This document shows positions 42,694 through 52,482 of a DNA stretch of 53,087 nt, one piece after another. Each line of letters opens with the position of its first letter. The stretch's first letter is position 1. The notes below the pieces were generated by a model. It was not told the DNA's origin. It ran no database searches and saw only the letters and a list, made by a program, of their open reading frames with translations. The translations under genes were made by a program, and so were the position numbers. Origin of the DNA: Caulobacteraceae bacterium (GTDB lineage: Bacteria > Pseudomonadota > Alphaproteobacteria > Caulobacterales > Caulobacteraceae); assembly GCA_030446805.1 (NCBI GenBank), contig JAUJMO010000001.1:1285793-1338879 (forward strand), given 5' to 3'.

Positions 42694-44586
42694 TCAGGCG
42701 CTGGCCATGTGGGGCGCGGGTTCCTCGATCAACTCGTGCGGGGTCACGTCGTTGGCCGGGTGGCCGGCGGCCGCTTCGAGGCGGGCGAGCAGGGCTTGGT
42801 GCTCCTGCCAGAGCGCCTGGGGAAGGTGCTCGCCGAAGACGCGGTAGTGGGGCGGGATCAGCGCCGCCTCCTCCGCCCAGACCTCCGGGTCCACCGTCAG
42901 CAGCAGGTCGAGCTGGGCGTCGGTGATCTCCAGGCCGGAGGTGTCCAGGGCGGCCTTGCTCGGCACCCAGCCGATGGGGGTCTCCACCGCCTCGGCCTTG
43001 CCTTCCAGGCGCTCCACAATCCACTTCAGCACGCGCGAGTTCTCGCCGTAGCCGGGCCAGACGAACTTGCCCGCCCGGTCGCGACGGAACCAGTTGACGT
43101 AGAAGATGCGGGGGAGCTTGGAAGCGTCCGCCTCCCCGCCCAGCTTGAGCCAGTGGCCGAAGTAGTCGCCCATGTTGTAGCCGCAGAAGGGCAGCATGGC
43201 GAAGGGGTCGCGGCGGAGCTCGCCCACCTTGCCCTCGGCCGCGGCCGTGCCCTCCGAAGCCACGTTGGAGGCCAGGAACACGCCGTGGTTCCAGTTGAAC
43301 GCTTCGGTCACCAGCGGCACGGCGCTGGCGCGGCGGCCGCCGAACAGGATGGCGTCGATCGGCACGCCCCTGGGGTCCTCCCATTCGGGTGCAATGGAGG
43401 GGCATTGTCCGGCGGGCACGGCGAAGCGGGCGTTCGGGTGGGCCGCGGGCCCGGGCGTTTGGGGAGTCCAATCGCGGCCGCGCCAGTCCAGGAGGTGGGC
43501 GGGGGGGGCGTCGGTCATGCCCTCCCACCAGACATCGCCATCGTCCGTCAGGGCCGTGTTGGTGAATACGGTGTTGCCCGCGTCCAGCGTCTCCATGGCG
43601 TTGCGGTTGGTGCCGTAGCCGGTGCCGGGCGCCACGCCGAAGAAGCCGGCCTCCGGATTGACGGCGTAGAGCCGGCCGTCCTCGCCGAAGCGCATCCAGG
43701 CGATGTCGTCGCCGACCGTTTCCGCCTTCCACCCGGCCAGGGTGGGCTCCAGCATGGCGAGGTTGGTCTTGCCGCAGGCGCTGGGGAACGCGGCGGCGAT
43801 GTATTTGGGCTGGCCCAGGCCGGCGTCGGCGGGGGGCGTGAGCTTGAGAATGAGCATGTGCTCGGCCAACCAGCCTTCGTCCCGGGCCATGACGGAGGCG
43901 ATACGCAGGGCGTAGCACTTCTTGCCCAGCAGGGCGTTGCCGCCGTAGCCGGAGCCGAAGCTCCAGATCTCGCGGGTCTCGGGGTAGTGGACGATGTATT
44001 TGGTCTCGTTGCAGGGCCAGGGCACGTCCTGCTGCCCAGCCGACAGCGGCGCCCCCAGGGTGTGCACGGCCGGCACGAAGAAGCCGTCCGAGCCCAGTTG
44101 ATCCAGGGCGGCGCGGCCCATCCGGGTCATGATGCGCATGGAGGCGGCCACATAGGCGCTGTCGGTCAGCTCAACGCCCAGGGCGCTGATCCGCGAGCCG
44201 AGCGGGCCCATGCAGAAGGGCACGACGTACATGGTCCGTCCGCGCATGGCGCCCTGGAAGAGCCCCCGGAGGGTGGCGCGCATCTCGGCCGGATCGGCCC
44301 AGTTGTTGGTGGGGCCGGCGTCCTCTTCCCTATCCGAGCAGATGAAGGTCCGGCTCTCCACCCGGGCGACGTCGCGGGGATCGGACAGGGCCAGGTAGCT
44401 GTTGGGTCGCTTCAAGGGTTTCAGCGTGCCCGAAGCGACCAGCTCTTCGGTCAGGCGCGTCCACTCGGCTTCGGAGCCGTCGCACCAGTGGACGCGGGCG
44501 GGCTGGGTCAGCTCGGCCACCTCGCGAACCCAGGCCAACAGCCGGGGATGGTTGACGGGCGCCTGATCCAGACCCTCGATGCTCAC
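42694..44586 (-). CDS. pckG: Phosphoenolpyruvate carboxykinase (GTP)
   Basis: A 630-residue GTP-dependent PEPCK of normal length. Blocks: [53 protein letters not shown] (kinase-1a P-loop with the reactive Cys), the active-site [27 protein letters not shown], and [16 protein letters not shown]. It converts oxaloacetate and GTP to PEP, feeding gluconeogenesis. The start is GTG with GGAG seven bases upstream; a longer open frame upstream is antisense to ptsP and not coding. Divergent from ptsP, whose enzyme uses PEP, a metabolic pairing worth noting. Confidence 0.97.
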   Translation of the reverse strand: MSIEGLDQAPVNHPRLLAWVREVAELTQPARVHWCDGSEAEWTRLTEELVASGTLKPLKRPNSYLALSDPRDVARVESRTFICSDREEDAGPTNNWADPAEMRATLRGLFQGAMRGRTMYVVPFCMGPLGSRISALGVELTDSAYVAASMRIMTRMGRAALDQLGSDGFFVPAVHTLGAPLSAGQQDVPWPCNETKYIVHYPETREIWSFGSGYGGNALLGKKCYALRIASVMARDEGWLAEHMLILKLTPPADAGLGQPKYIAAAFPSACGKTNLAMLEPTLAGWKAETVGDDIAWMRFGEDGRLYAVNPEAGFFGVAPGTGYGTNRNAMETLDAGNTVFTNTALTDDGDVWWEGMTDAPPAHLLDWRGRDWTPQTPGPAAHPNARFAVPAGQCPSIAPEWEDPRGVPIDAILFGGRRASAVPLVTEAFNWNHGVFLASNVASEGTAAAEGKVGELRRDPFAMLPFCGYNMGDYFGHWLKLGGEADASKLPRIFYVNWFRRDRAGKFVWPGYGENSRVLKWIVERLEGKAEAVETPIGWVPSKAALDTSGLEITDAQLDLLLTVDPEVWAEEAALIPPHYRVFGEHLPQALWQEHQALLARLEAAAGHPANDVTPHELIEEPAPHMASA

Positions 44587-44733
44587 GCCTGATGCTCCAA
44601 GTTTCGCGCGAGCTCGGCCGCGCTCCAGGCGGGAGCTTCTACTTAAGTCGGACCCTAAAGGCCAGTCGGAGCCGGTGCGCCCTTTCCGCCGGCGGTCGAG
44701 GCGCCTAGACTCCCGGCAGGAGGAACTCCCGCC

Positions 44734-47001
44734 ATGCCGAGCGCTCTGGCTCCCGAAAGGACCCGCAGCCCGCGGAGCCTGCTGCGGCAGATCCGTGAGG
44801 CCATGGCCGTGGGCGACGCGGCCCAGGCGCGGCTGGATCGCGTGGTGCGCATCATCGCAACGTCTCTCGAGGCCGACGTCTGCTCCATCTACCTGGGCCG
44901 GGCGAATGGCGAGCTGGAGTTGTTCGCGACCGAGGGGCTGAACGCGGGCGCCGTGCACGCGATGCGCCTGCGGCCCGGGGAGGGGCTAGCCGGGCTGATC
45001 ATGCGCACCGGTCAGCCGCTGGCCTTGGCCGACGCGCCTTCGCACCCGGCCTTCTCCTACCGGCCGGAAACGGGCGAGGACCCCTATCACGCCATGCTGG
45101 GGGTGCCGATCCTGCGCGGGGGGCGCGCCGTGGGCGTTCTGGTCGTCCAGAACGTCGAAGAGCGCGCCTACACCGAAGACGAGATCGACGACCTCCAGAC
45201 CATCGCCATGGTCCTGGCCGAACTGGTGGCCGGCGGCGAGTTGGTGGGACAGGACGAGCTTCGGGAACTAGACTTCGCGCCCCAGCGGCCGGAGCGCATC
45301 CGGGGGCAGCGCTTCGCCGAAGGTTTGGCGCTCGGCCGCGCGGTGCTGCACGAGCGGCCCATGGCGCCCGAACGGCTGCTGGCGGACGACCCCCAACTGG
45401 AGGAAACCCGGCTTCAGCGCGCGATCCGGAGCCTGCGCGCGCAGATCGACGACATGATGGGCGGGCAGCACGGCCTGACCGGCCTGCCCTTTGAAGTGCT
45501 GGAAACCTATCGCATGTTCGCCGACGACCGGGGCTGGAACCGGTCGCTGGAGGAGGCCGTGCGGTCGGGGCTCACGGCCGAGGCGGCGGTGGAGCGGGTG
45601 CGCTCGGAGCATCGGGCGCGGCTCAGCCAGGCGCCGGCCTACCTTCGTGAACGGCTGCACGATTTCGAGGACCTGGCCGACCGGCTCCTGCGACACCTCA
45701 TGGGCGAGCGTCCGGGCATCCGCCCTCTGCCGGAGAACGCGGTCCTGATCGCGCGAAACCTGGGGCCGGCCGAGTTGCTCGAATACGATCGCACCCACCT
45801 CAAGGGCTTGTTGCTGGAGGAAGGCTCCAACGCCTCCCATGCCTCCATCGTCGCCCGCGCGCTGCAGATCCCCTGCGTGGGACGGCTGGCCGGCTTGCGC
45901 GACCGGGTGGCCGAAGGTGATGCGGTGATCATCGACGGCGACGAGGAGCAGGCCCACATCCGCCCCCGCAGCGACGTCCTGGCCGCCTTCGCCTCGCGGC
46001 TGGAGGTGCGCAGCCAGCGACAAGCGGAGTTCGCCCGCCTGCGCGACGTCAAGGCGATCACGCGCGACGGGGTCGAAGTGGCCATATTGATGAACGCCGG
46101 CTTGGGCGTCGATCTTGAGACCCTGGACCAGACGGGGGCGGACGGCATCGGCCTGTTCCGCACCGAGTTCCAGTTCATGGTAGCCGAGGAGCTGCCCCGG
46201 CTGGACGCCCAGACCGAGCTCTACGCCCGGGTTCTGGACCGGGCCAGCGGACGGCCGGTCACCTTCCGCACCCTCGACCTCGGGGGCGACAAGGTGCTGC
46301 CCTATATGGAGGCGGAACGGGAGGACAATCCCGCCCTGGGCTGGCGGGCCATCCGCATGGGGCTGGACCGCCCCGCGCTGCTGCGCATGCAGATCCGCGC
46401 CCTGCTGTGGGCGGCCAACGGTCGGGATCTGAGGATCATGTTCCCGCTGATCGCCAGTGTGGACGAGTTCCGCGCGGCGCGGCGGGTGGTCGACCGCGAG
46501 CTGAACTGGGCCGTGCGACGGGGCCGACCGGAGCCCGCCACCCTGCGCATCGGAGCCATGGTGGAGACGCCCTCGCTCCTGTTCCACCTGGACGCCCTGC
46601 TGCCGCAGGTGGACTTCATCTCGGTCGGAGCCAACGACCTGATGCAGTACCTGTTCGCCGCCGATCGGGGAAACCCGCGGGTGGCGGACCGCTATGACAT
46701 CCTCTCGCCTCCTGCCCTGCGGGCGCTGAAGACCATCGGCGACGCCGCGGCCGAGAGCGGCACCCCCGTGTCGGTGTGCGGCGAGCAGGCCGGACGGCCC
46801 CTGGAGGCCTTCGCCCTGGTGGCCCTGGGGTTCGAGCGGCTATCGATGCCGCCGGCGGGCGTGGGGCCGATCAAGCGCATGGTCCTTTCCACGGATCGCG
46901 AGGCGGCGGCGCGAGGTGTGGCTAAGCTGCTGCAGAGCTCGGCGGGAAGCGTGCGCGGCGAGGTCGAAACCTTGGCGCGAAAGCTGAATGTCGCCGTTTG
47001 A
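44734..47001 (+). CDS. ptsP: PtsP, enzyme I of the nitrogen phosphotransferase system
   Basis: A 755-residue protein with an N-terminal GAF domain (about residues 30-165: [38 protein letters not shown]) and an enzyme I core. The phospho-His is His369 in [19 protein letters not shown], followed by the PEP-binding barrel ([46 protein letters not shown]) with catalytic Cys in VSVCGEQAG. It takes phosphate from PEP and passes it to NPr, signalling nitrogen status; in Caulobacter the PTS-Ntr enzyme controls (p)ppGpp through SpoT in response to glutamine sensed by the GAF domain. AGGAGG precedes the ATG by 11 bases. Confidence 0.97.
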   Translation: MPSALAPERTRSPRSLLRQIREAMAVGDAAQARLDRVVRIIATSLEADVCSIYLGRANGELELFATEGLNAGAVHAMRLRPGEGLAGLIMRTGQPLALADAPSHPAFSYRPETGEDPYHAMLGVPILRGGRAVGVLVVQNVEERAYTEDEIDDLQTIAMVLAELVAGGELVGQDELRELDFAPQRPERIRGQRFAEGLALGRAVLHERPMAPERLLADDPQLEETRLQRAIRSLRAQIDDMMGGQHGLTGLPFEVLETYRMFADDRGWNRSLEEAVRSGLTAEAAVERVRSEHRARLSQAPAYLRERLHDFEDLADRLLRHLMGERPGIRPLPENAVLIARNLGPAELLEYDRTHLKGLLLEEGSNASHASIVARALQIPCVGRLAGLRDRVAEGDAVIIDGDEEQAHIRPRSDVLAAFASRLEVRSQRQAEFARLRDVKAITRDGVEVAILMNAGLGVDLETLDQTGADGIGLFRTEFQFMVAEELPRLDAQTELYARVLDRASGRPVTFRTLDLGGDKVLPYMEAEREDNPALGWRAIRMGLDRPALLRMQIRALLWAANGRDLRIMFPLIASVDEFRAARRVVDRELNWAVRRGRPEPATLRIGAMVETPSLLFHLDALLPQVDFISVGANDLMQYLFAADRGNPRVADRYDILSPPALRALKTIGDAAAESGTPVSVCGEQAGRPLEAFALVALGFERLSMPPAGVGPIKRMVLSTDREAAARGVAKLLQSSAGSVRGEVETLARKLNVAV

Positions 47002-47115
47002 ACTATTTCGGCGCCTCCGTCTTATGTTAACAGAGCGTCCACAACTTGAATCGATGCTCCGGTGGCCGCTGTGACGGGACGGCTGTGGGAGCGGCTAAAG
47101 AGGGGATTACCGGCA

Positions 47116-48105
47116 ATGCCGTTCGACATGGGCGCCGTCACGCCCTTTCCTGTGCGCCAACGCAAAGGCGCGGAGGCTGATTCACCACCTGCGCTCGCCC
47201 CTGCTCATCAGACCGCCGGCGCGGTGCTGCGCGCCGCGCGCGAGGCTCAGGGCCGCACCCTGCCTCAATTGGCCGAGGCCACTCGGGTGCGCCGGGCCTA
47301 TTTGCAGGCCATCGAAGACATGCGGCCGGACCTGCTGCCCTCGCGCCCGTTCGCGGTGGGCTACGCCAAGGCCTATGCCCGGGCCCTGGGGCTGGACGCC
47401 GAGGATCTCGCGGAACGCTTCAAGACCGAACTGCCGGGCGGGGTCGAGATCCAGGCGTTGCGTGCGCCGGTGGGCGTCGCCAATGAGGAGCACGCTGCGC
47501 GCTGGCCCCTGATGGCCGGCGGGGTAGTGGCGCTGCTGGCGGTGGTGCTGCTTTGGAACGTGGCGCAGCGCGCCGTGACCTTTGAGAAGCCCGAGCCGGC
47601 GCCCGCGCCTGAGGCTCCCGAAGCTTGGCTGCGAACCCCGCCGCCGTCCACCCCTGTGCCGCTGGCTCCGCCGGCGCCCGCGCCCTCCGAACAGACCATT
47701 CCGACGCCTTACGTCACCCCGGGCTTGGAGGAGTTCGCGGCCCAGCAGGCCTCCGGCATGCCGGAGGCTCCGAGCGCCGTTCCCGCCGCCCAGACGGGGG
47801 CCACCCTGCCGCCGGCGGCCATCACCGCCGCCCAGGGCGCCAAGGCCCAGGCGTTCGGCGGAGGCGACCCCGCCTTGAGCGTCATGCTGCGCGCACGGCG
47901 TCCGGCTTCGCTGGTGGTGCGCACGCCCGAAGGCCGGGTGGTCTTCGCCCGCCACCTCCAAGCGGGCGACAGCTGGCGCAACCCCGTCCTCCCCGGCGTG
48001 GTGATCGAGGTCTCCGAGCCGACCGCCTGGGACGTCTACGCCTATGGCGTCTTCAAGGGCCAACTCTCCGGCCCCGCGGCCACCCTGCCCCAACTGGCCG
48101 GCTAG
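47116..48105 (+). CDS. RodZ-like HTH and DUF4115 membrane protein
   Basis: About 329 residues from the ATG at 47116 (a GTG at 47062 would add 18). An N-terminal cytoplasmic RodZ-type HTH (AGAVLRAAREAQGRTLPQLAEATRVRRAYLQAIE; PFAVGYAKAYARALGLDAEDL), one membrane helix (WPLMAGGVVALLAVVLLW), a long Pro/Ala linker and a C-terminal DUF4115 domain (LSVMLRARRPASLVVRTPEGRVVF; PGVVIEVSEPTAWDVYAYGVF). RodZ links MreB filaments to the cell-wall elongation machinery. It is a bona fide RodZ-family protein by architecture; whether it is the functional RodZ here is not provable from the window. It follows ptsP by 114 bases. Confidence 0.88.
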   Translation: MPFDMGAVTPFPVRQRKGAEADSPPALAPAHQTAGAVLRAAREAQGRTLPQLAEATRVRRAYLQAIEDMRPDLLPSRPFAVGYAKAYARALGLDAEDLAERFKTELPGGVEIQALRAPVGVANEEHAARWPLMAGGVVALLAVVLLWNVAQRAVTFEKPEPAPAPEAPEAWLRTPPPSTPVPLAPPAPAPSEQTIPTPYVTPGLEEFAAQQASGMPEAPSAVPAAQTGATLPPAAITAAQGAKAQAFGGGDPALSVMLRARRPASLVVRTPEGRVVFARHLQAGDSWRNPVLPGVVIEVSEPTAWDVYAYGVFKGQLSGPAATLPQLAG

Positions 48106-48106
48106 T

Positions 48107-49387
48107 CTAGGGCGCTTCGGTCAGTCTGGCGGTGGAAGGCGGCGTGGTCCGCGCCAATCGCTCCGCCGTTTGATCGGCGGCGCGCAGCACGCGCAGGACG
48201 TTCTCGCCCGCGAGCTTGCGGATATCGGCCTCGCTCCAGCCGCGGCGCAGCAATTCGGCCAGAAGGACGGGGTAGGCCTCCACCCCCTCCAGCCCGACCG
48301 GCAGACCCGTGGTCCCGTCGAAGTCGCCGCCGATGCCCACGTGATCGACGCCGGCCACACGGCGCATGTGGTCGAGGTGGTCGGCCACGTCGCTCACCGT
48401 GGCGCGGGGCGCAGGATTGCTGCTCGTCCAGGCGGCCAGTTCCGTCACGACCCGGACCGGGTCGCCCGGATGCAGGGCCTTGAGCCGGGCCTCCTCCGCA
48501 GTTCGGGCCGCGCCCCAGGCCCGGACGGGCTCGGAGACGAACCCGGCCACAAAGGTGACCATGGCCACGCCGCCGTCCTGCTTGAGTGCACGGAGCACGT
48601 CGTCGGGGATGTTGCGTGGGTGGTCGGTCACGCCTCGCGCGGACGAGTGGCTGAAGATGACGGGCGCCTCCGACACCCGCATGGCGTCGCGCATGGTGTC
48701 CGGCGAAACGTGGCTGAGATCGACCAACATGCCGATGCGGTTCATCTCGCGCACCACCGCCTCGCCAAAGGCGGACAGCCCGCCGTGGCGGGGCGCGTCG
48801 GTGGCCGAGTCCGCCCAGTCGATCGTGGCCGAGTGGGTCAAGGTCATGTAGCGCACCCCCGCCCGGCGCAGCTGGCGCAAGACGGGCAGGGAATTGTCGA
48901 TGGCGTATCCGCCTTCGGCGCCCAGCATGGAGGCGATCCGTCCCGAGCGGTGGATGCGGACCACATCTTCGGCCGTCTCAGCCCAGGCGAACGCCTCGGG
49001 GTGGCGCGCCACGACCTGCCGGGCGATGTCGATCTGCTCCAGCACCGCCTTGGTCGCCTGCGGCCCGGCGAGGCCGGCGGGAACATAGACCGACCAGAAC
49101 TGGCCTCCCACCCCGCCCTGCCGAAGGCGTGGGATGTCCGTTTGCAGCGGCGGGGTGAGCGCGCGCGTGTCGCGGGTCAGATCCACCCGGTCCACGCGTC
49201 CGCCGAAGTCGTCGCGGATGGCCCAGGGCAGGTCGTTGTGCCCGTCGATCAGGGGCGTGGTGCGCAGGATCCGGCGCGCCTGCTCCAACTGCGCGGCGGT
49301 GGCGGTTTGCGCCTGGGCCGCGCCTCCGGCCAGCACCGCCGTCGTCGCCGCGATCAGGATTCCCAGCCTTGTTCTCCTCGTCCGCAT
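48107..49387 (-). CDS. Secreted M19 membrane-dipeptidase family protein
   Basis: A 426-residue exported dipeptidase of the renal-dipeptidase (M19) family. The signal peptide ends AQAQ; the start ATG has GGAGG six bases upstream. Zn ligands are visible: IDGHNDLPW (His, Asp), MLGAEGGYAID (bridging Glu), VDLSHVSPDTM (His), IFSHSSARGV (His) and HVGIGGDFDG (Asp). The set is complete, so hydrolysis of dipeptides, including those with D-residues, is likely, in the periplasm. The stop lies one base after that of the RodZ-like gene, convergent. Confidence 0.95.
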   Translation of the reverse strand: MRTRRTRLGILIAATTAVLAGGAAQAQTATAAQLEQARRILRTTPLIDGHNDLPWAIRDDFGGRVDRVDLTRDTRALTPPLQTDIPRLRQGGVGGQFWSVYVPAGLAGPQATKAVLEQIDIARQVVARHPEAFAWAETAEDVVRIHRSGRIASMLGAEGGYAIDNSLPVLRQLRRAGVRYMTLTHSATIDWADSATDAPRHGGLSAFGEAVVREMNRIGMLVDLSHVSPDTMRDAMRVSEAPVIFSHSSARGVTDHPRNIPDDVLRALKQDGGVAMVTFVAGFVSEPVRAWGAARTAEEARLKALHPGDPVRVVTELAAWTSSNPAPRATVSDVADHLDHMRRVAGVDHVGIGGDFDGTTGLPVGLEGVEAYPVLLAELLRRGWSEADIRKLAGENVLRVLRAADQTAERLARTTPPSTARLTEAP

Positions 49388-49429
49388 CGCAGCCTCCACC
49401 ATAGAGTCGATCTGACCCGGACGCAGGGC

Positions 49430-49560
49430 CCGCGTCCAGCCGTCAGCGCCATCACGATCTCCAGGCGGCGGTTCTCTCGACGGCCTTCGATGTTGTCGCG
49501 ACCGCCAATCGCGGATGCAGAACTGCTCCCTTCGTCCGGCGCAGGCCACGCGACGTGCAG
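49430..49560 (-). pseudogene. Remnant resembling an OmpA-like C-terminus
   Basis: In the gap between the dipeptidase and the MFS gene, the minus strand reads AIGGRDNIEGRRENRRLEIV, matching the end of OmpA-family peptidoglycan-binding domains (G-D-----GR--NRRVEI). No start, ribosome site or upstream body of such a gene exists: the MFS gene begins at 49603. It looks like the tail of a deleted ompA-type gene. Alternatively the match is fortuitous; the block is short but has the G-R-x2-NRR-x-E-I spacing exactly. Confidence 0.5.
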
Positions 49561-49602
49561 CCGTGAACCGATTAGACTTGCCCGAACTCAAACGGAGCTC
49601 CC

Positions 49603-50922
49603 ATGGTTGAGCTGGTCGCCGCCTCCGAATTGACGCCCCGCGCGGCCGGACCGCTCACGCCGGCTCAGCGGCTCCGCGCCATCATCGGCGGGTCGGCGGG
49701 CAATCTCGTCGAGTGGTACGACTGGTTCGCCTACAGCTCGTTCAGCCTCTACTTCGCCGCGGTCTTCTTCCCGGAAGGAGACGCCACGGCGCAGCTGCTC
49801 AAGGCGGCGGCCGTGTTCGCGGTGGGCTTCTTCGCGCGGCCGGTGGGCGCGTGGTGGTTGGGGCGCTACGCCGACCGGCATGGGCGGCGGGCGGCGCTGA
49901 CCCTCTCCGTCGGGTTGATGTGCCTGGGATCGCTGCTGATCGCGGTGCTGCCCGGCTATGGCGCCATCGGAGCGGCGGCGCCCGCCGCGCTCCTGCTTGC
50001 CCGGCTGCTGCAGGGGCTGAGCGTGGGCGGGGAGTACGGGGCCAGCGCCACCTACCTAAGTGAGATGGCGAGCCGGAACGCGCGCGGGTTCTGGTCCAGC
50101 TTCCAGTATGTGACCCTGATCATGGGGCAGCTGCTGGCGCTGGCCGTGTTGCTGCTGCTCCAGGCGGTGCTGACGCCGGAACAGTTGGCCGGCTGGGGCT
50201 GGCGCATCCCCTTTCTGTTCGGGGCTGCGCTGGCCGTGGTCGTGTTCTGGCTGCGTCGCGGCATCGAGGAAACGCCGTCGTTCACCAGCGCCGAGGGGGA
50301 GGAGCGCGGCCGGACGATGACGCTGTTCCGGCGCTATCCCAAAGAAACCGCCTTTCTGGCCGTGCTGACGGCGGGGGGTTCGCTCAGCTTCTACGCCTAC
50401 ACGACCTATATGCAGAAGTTCCTGGTGGGCACGACCGGCTTCGCCAAGGACCAGGCCACGAGCGTGATGACGGCCGCCCTGTTCGTCTTCATGCTGGCGC
50501 AGCCGGTCTTCGGCTGGGCGTCCGACCGGCTTGGGCGCAAGCCCATGCTGATGAGCGCCTTCGGGCTGGGCGCGCTCGCCGCCTGGCCCGCGTTCACGGC
50601 CATCGCCGGGGCGCAGACCGTGGCTCAGGCTTTCGGCCTGGTGCTGATCCCGCTGCTGATCCTGTCGGCCTACACATCGGTGGGCGCCATCATCAAGGCG
50701 GAGCTGTTTCCAGCGCATGTGCGGGCGCTGGGTGTGGCCCTGCCCTATGCGCTGGCCAATGCGGCCTTTGGCGGCACGGCGGAATATGCGGCGCTGTCGT
50801 TCAAGAGGGCGGGCGCGGAAAGCGGTTTCTACGTCTATGTCGCGGCGGTGATGGCGGTGGGCTTCGTGGTCGCGACCGTCCTGCCCGACACTCAGAAGGT
50901 GAGCCTGATCCAGGAGGACTGA
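49603..50922 (+). CDS. MFS metabolite:H+ symporter (KgtP/ShiA-like)
   Basis: A 439-residue transporter with 12 predicted helices. Marks of the metabolite:H+ symporter group: AIIGGSAGNLVEWYDWFAYSSFSLYF at the first helix, GRYADRHGRRAALTLSV loop, LLQGLSVGGEYGASATYLSE and WRIPFLFGAALAVVVFWLRRGIEETPSF. This group includes alpha-ketoglutarate permease KgtP, shikimate and proline/betaine carriers, so a small dicarboxylate or amino-acid-like substrate is likely, but which one cannot be told. The ATG has GGAG five bases before it. No regulator or metabolic gene beside it narrows the choice. Confidence 0.93.
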   Translation: MVELVAASELTPRAAGPLTPAQRLRAIIGGSAGNLVEWYDWFAYSSFSLYFAAVFFPEGDATAQLLKAAAVFAVGFFARPVGAWWLGRYADRHGRRAALTLSVGLMCLGSLLIAVLPGYGAIGAAAPAALLLARLLQGLSVGGEYGASATYLSEMASRNARGFWSSFQYVTLIMGQLLALAVLLLLQAVLTPEQLAGWGWRIPFLFGAALAVVVFWLRRGIEETPSFTSAEGEERGRTMTLFRRYPKETAFLAVLTAGGSLSFYAYTTYMQKFLVGTTGFAKDQATSVMTAALFVFMLAQPVFGWASDRLGRKPMLMSAFGLGALAAWPAFTAIAGAQTVAQAFGLVLIPLLILSAYTSVGAIIKAELFPAHVRALGVALPYALANAAFGGTAEYAALSFKRAGAESGFYVYVAAVMAVGFVVATVLPDTQKVSLIQED

Positions 50923-50983
50923 GCTCGATCCCGCATCAGCTCCCGAAAGGGGGACGGGGGTGTTCCGGCCCGCGCCGTTCAGC

Positions 50984-51021
50984 AAAAAGCCTGGGCCCCC
51001 GCTTTCGCAGGAATGAGCGGA
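50984..51021. repeat. Intergenic palindromic repeat fragment
   Basis: CCTGGG-CCCCCGCTTTCGCAGG with flanking AAAAAG and GAATGAGCGG resembles the dispersed alphaproteobacterial element of the kind CATTCCCGCGAAAGCGGGAACCCAGG, read on the minus strand. It lies between the MFS gene and the M20D amidohydrolase gene. It is slightly degenerate: the inner stem CCTGCGAAAGCGGG is not perfect. Confidence 0.55.
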
Positions 51022-51054
51022 GTGTAAAGATCGAACGTCTGGGGAGAACGCGCC

Positions 51055-52401
51055 ATGAAACGCTTGCTGACCGCCGGGGCCGCCGCTCTCGCCATCGCGC
51101 TTCCGGGGATCGCGGCTGCACAGAGCTCCGCGGTCGACGCCCGCGCCAAGGCGCTCGAGCCCAAGTTGCTGGCCTGGCGGCGCGACATCCACCAGCATCC
51201 GGAGCTGGGCAACACGGAGGTGCGAACCTCCCGGCTGGTGGCCGAGCACCTGCGCAAGCTGGGCATGGAGGTCACCACCGGCGTGGCCGGGACAGGCGTG
51301 GTGGGCGTGCTCAAAGGCGGGCGCCCAGGCGCCACCGTGGCGCTGCGCGCCGACATGGACGCGCTCCCGGTCGAAGAGAAGAACGCCTTGCCCTTCCGGT
51401 CGCGCGCGACCGGGACCTATGAGGGCAAGACGGTGCCCGTGATGCACGCCTGCGGCCACGACACCCATGTCGCCATCCTGCTCGCCACCGCCGAGCTGCT
51501 GGCCGGGATGAAACCGGAGTTGCCCGGCACAGTGAAGTTCATCTTCCAGCCGGCGGAGGAAGGCCCCAGCGACTTCACCCCGGACGGCAAACGATTCTGG
51601 GGCGGCAGGGCCATGGTGGATGCGGGCGTGATGGACGCCGGCAGGTTCGGGCCCAAGGTTGACGCCGTGTTTGGTCTGCACGCCTTCGCGCGCCAGCCCG
51701 CGGGCAAGCTGCTGTGGCGCTCGGGGCCGGAGCTGGCCAGCACCGACAATCTCCACATCACCATCCGGGGCAAGCAGACGCACGGCGCCATTCCCTGGGC
51801 GGGGGTGGACCCCATCGTGGTGGCCAGCCAGGTCGTGCTCGGGCTCCAAACCATTCCCAGTCGACAGATGGAGGTGACCAAGGAGCCCTCCATCGTCACC
51901 ATCGGCCAGTTCAACGGCGGCGCGCGCAACAACATCATCCCCGACCAAGTCGAACTGGCTGGCACCATCCGCGCCTATGACGCCCGGATGCAGGACGACA
52001 TCCACATGCGGGTGAAGCGCACGGCCGAGAACATCGCGGAGGCGTCCGGGGCCACGGCCGATGTCCGTATCGTGCGCATGTACCCGGCCACGGTGAACGA
52101 CCCGGGCCTGACGGAGCGCATGGGGCCCACGCTCAAGCGCGTCGCTGGCTCCGACACGGGATGGGGCGTGGCGGACAAGTCCACGGGCGCGGAGGACTTC
52201 AGCTTCTTCGCCAATAAGGCCCCGGGATTGTTCGTGATCCTGGGCGTGACCCCGCCCGATCAGCTGGCCACGGCTGCGGCCAACCACTCGCCGCAGTTCT
52301 TTGTCGACGAGTCGGCGCTGCTCCAAGGCGTCCGGGCGATGTCCCACCTGACGCTGGACTATCTGTCGGGGGCGCAACAGAGCCGCCAAGCTGCGCGTTG
52401 A
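51055..52401 (+). CDS. Secreted M20D amidohydrolase
   Basis: A 448-residue exported metallo-amidohydrolase. The signal peptide ends AAAQSS. The M20D hallmarks are LAWRRDIHQHPELGNTE, ALRADMDALPVEE, MHACGHDTHVAILLATAELL (metal ligands Cys, His) and FQPAEEGP, with NNIIPDQVELAGTIRAYD in the dimerisation domain and SKVSTGAEDF-like KSTGAEDFSFFA near the end. The family hydrolyses N-acyl amino acids such as hippurate or IAA conjugates; export means it acts outside the cytoplasm. A neighbouring MFS symporter could take up its product, which is inference only. Confidence 0.95.
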   Translation: MKRLLTAGAAALAIALPGIAAAQSSAVDARAKALEPKLLAWRRDIHQHPELGNTEVRTSRLVAEHLRKLGMEVTTGVAGTGVVGVLKGGRPGATVALRADMDALPVEEKNALPFRSRATGTYEGKTVPVMHACGHDTHVAILLATAELLAGMKPELPGTVKFIFQPAEEGPSDFTPDGKRFWGGRAMVDAGVMDAGRFGPKVDAVFGLHAFARQPAGKLLWRSGPELASTDNLHITIRGKQTHGAIPWAGVDPIVVASQVVLGLQTIPSRQMEVTKEPSIVTIGQFNGGARNNIIPDQVELAGTIRAYDARMQDDIHMRVKRTAENIAEASGATADVRIVRMYPATVNDPGLTERMGPTLKRVAGSDTGWGVADKSTGAEDFSFFANKAPGLFVILGVTPPDQLATAAANHSPQFFVDESALLQGVRAMSHLTLDYLSGAQQSRQAAR

Positions 52402-52428
52402 GAAGGTGAACGCACGGTAAACGTCGGC

Positions 52429-52456
52429 GCCCCGCCCTGTTCAGCGGGGCCGTTTA
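52429..52456 (+). terminator. Weak hairpin after the amidohydrolase gene
   Basis: GCCCCGC / GCGGGGC seven-base stem with an eight-base loop, followed by CGTTTA. A modest terminator candidate 27 bases past the stop. Confidence 0.5.
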
Positions 52457-52482
52457 TGGTGACGCTCAACAGGAGAGCCACC

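Noticed and set aside
42457-44592. A 711-codon plus-strand frame over pckG
   Set aside because: Antisense of the PEPCK gene, which has all its conserved blocks.
44587-44958. Extended N-terminus of pckG
   Set aside because: The frame upstream of the GTG at 44586 runs antisense into ptsP and lacks PEPCK similarity; the GTG has GGAG at good spacing.
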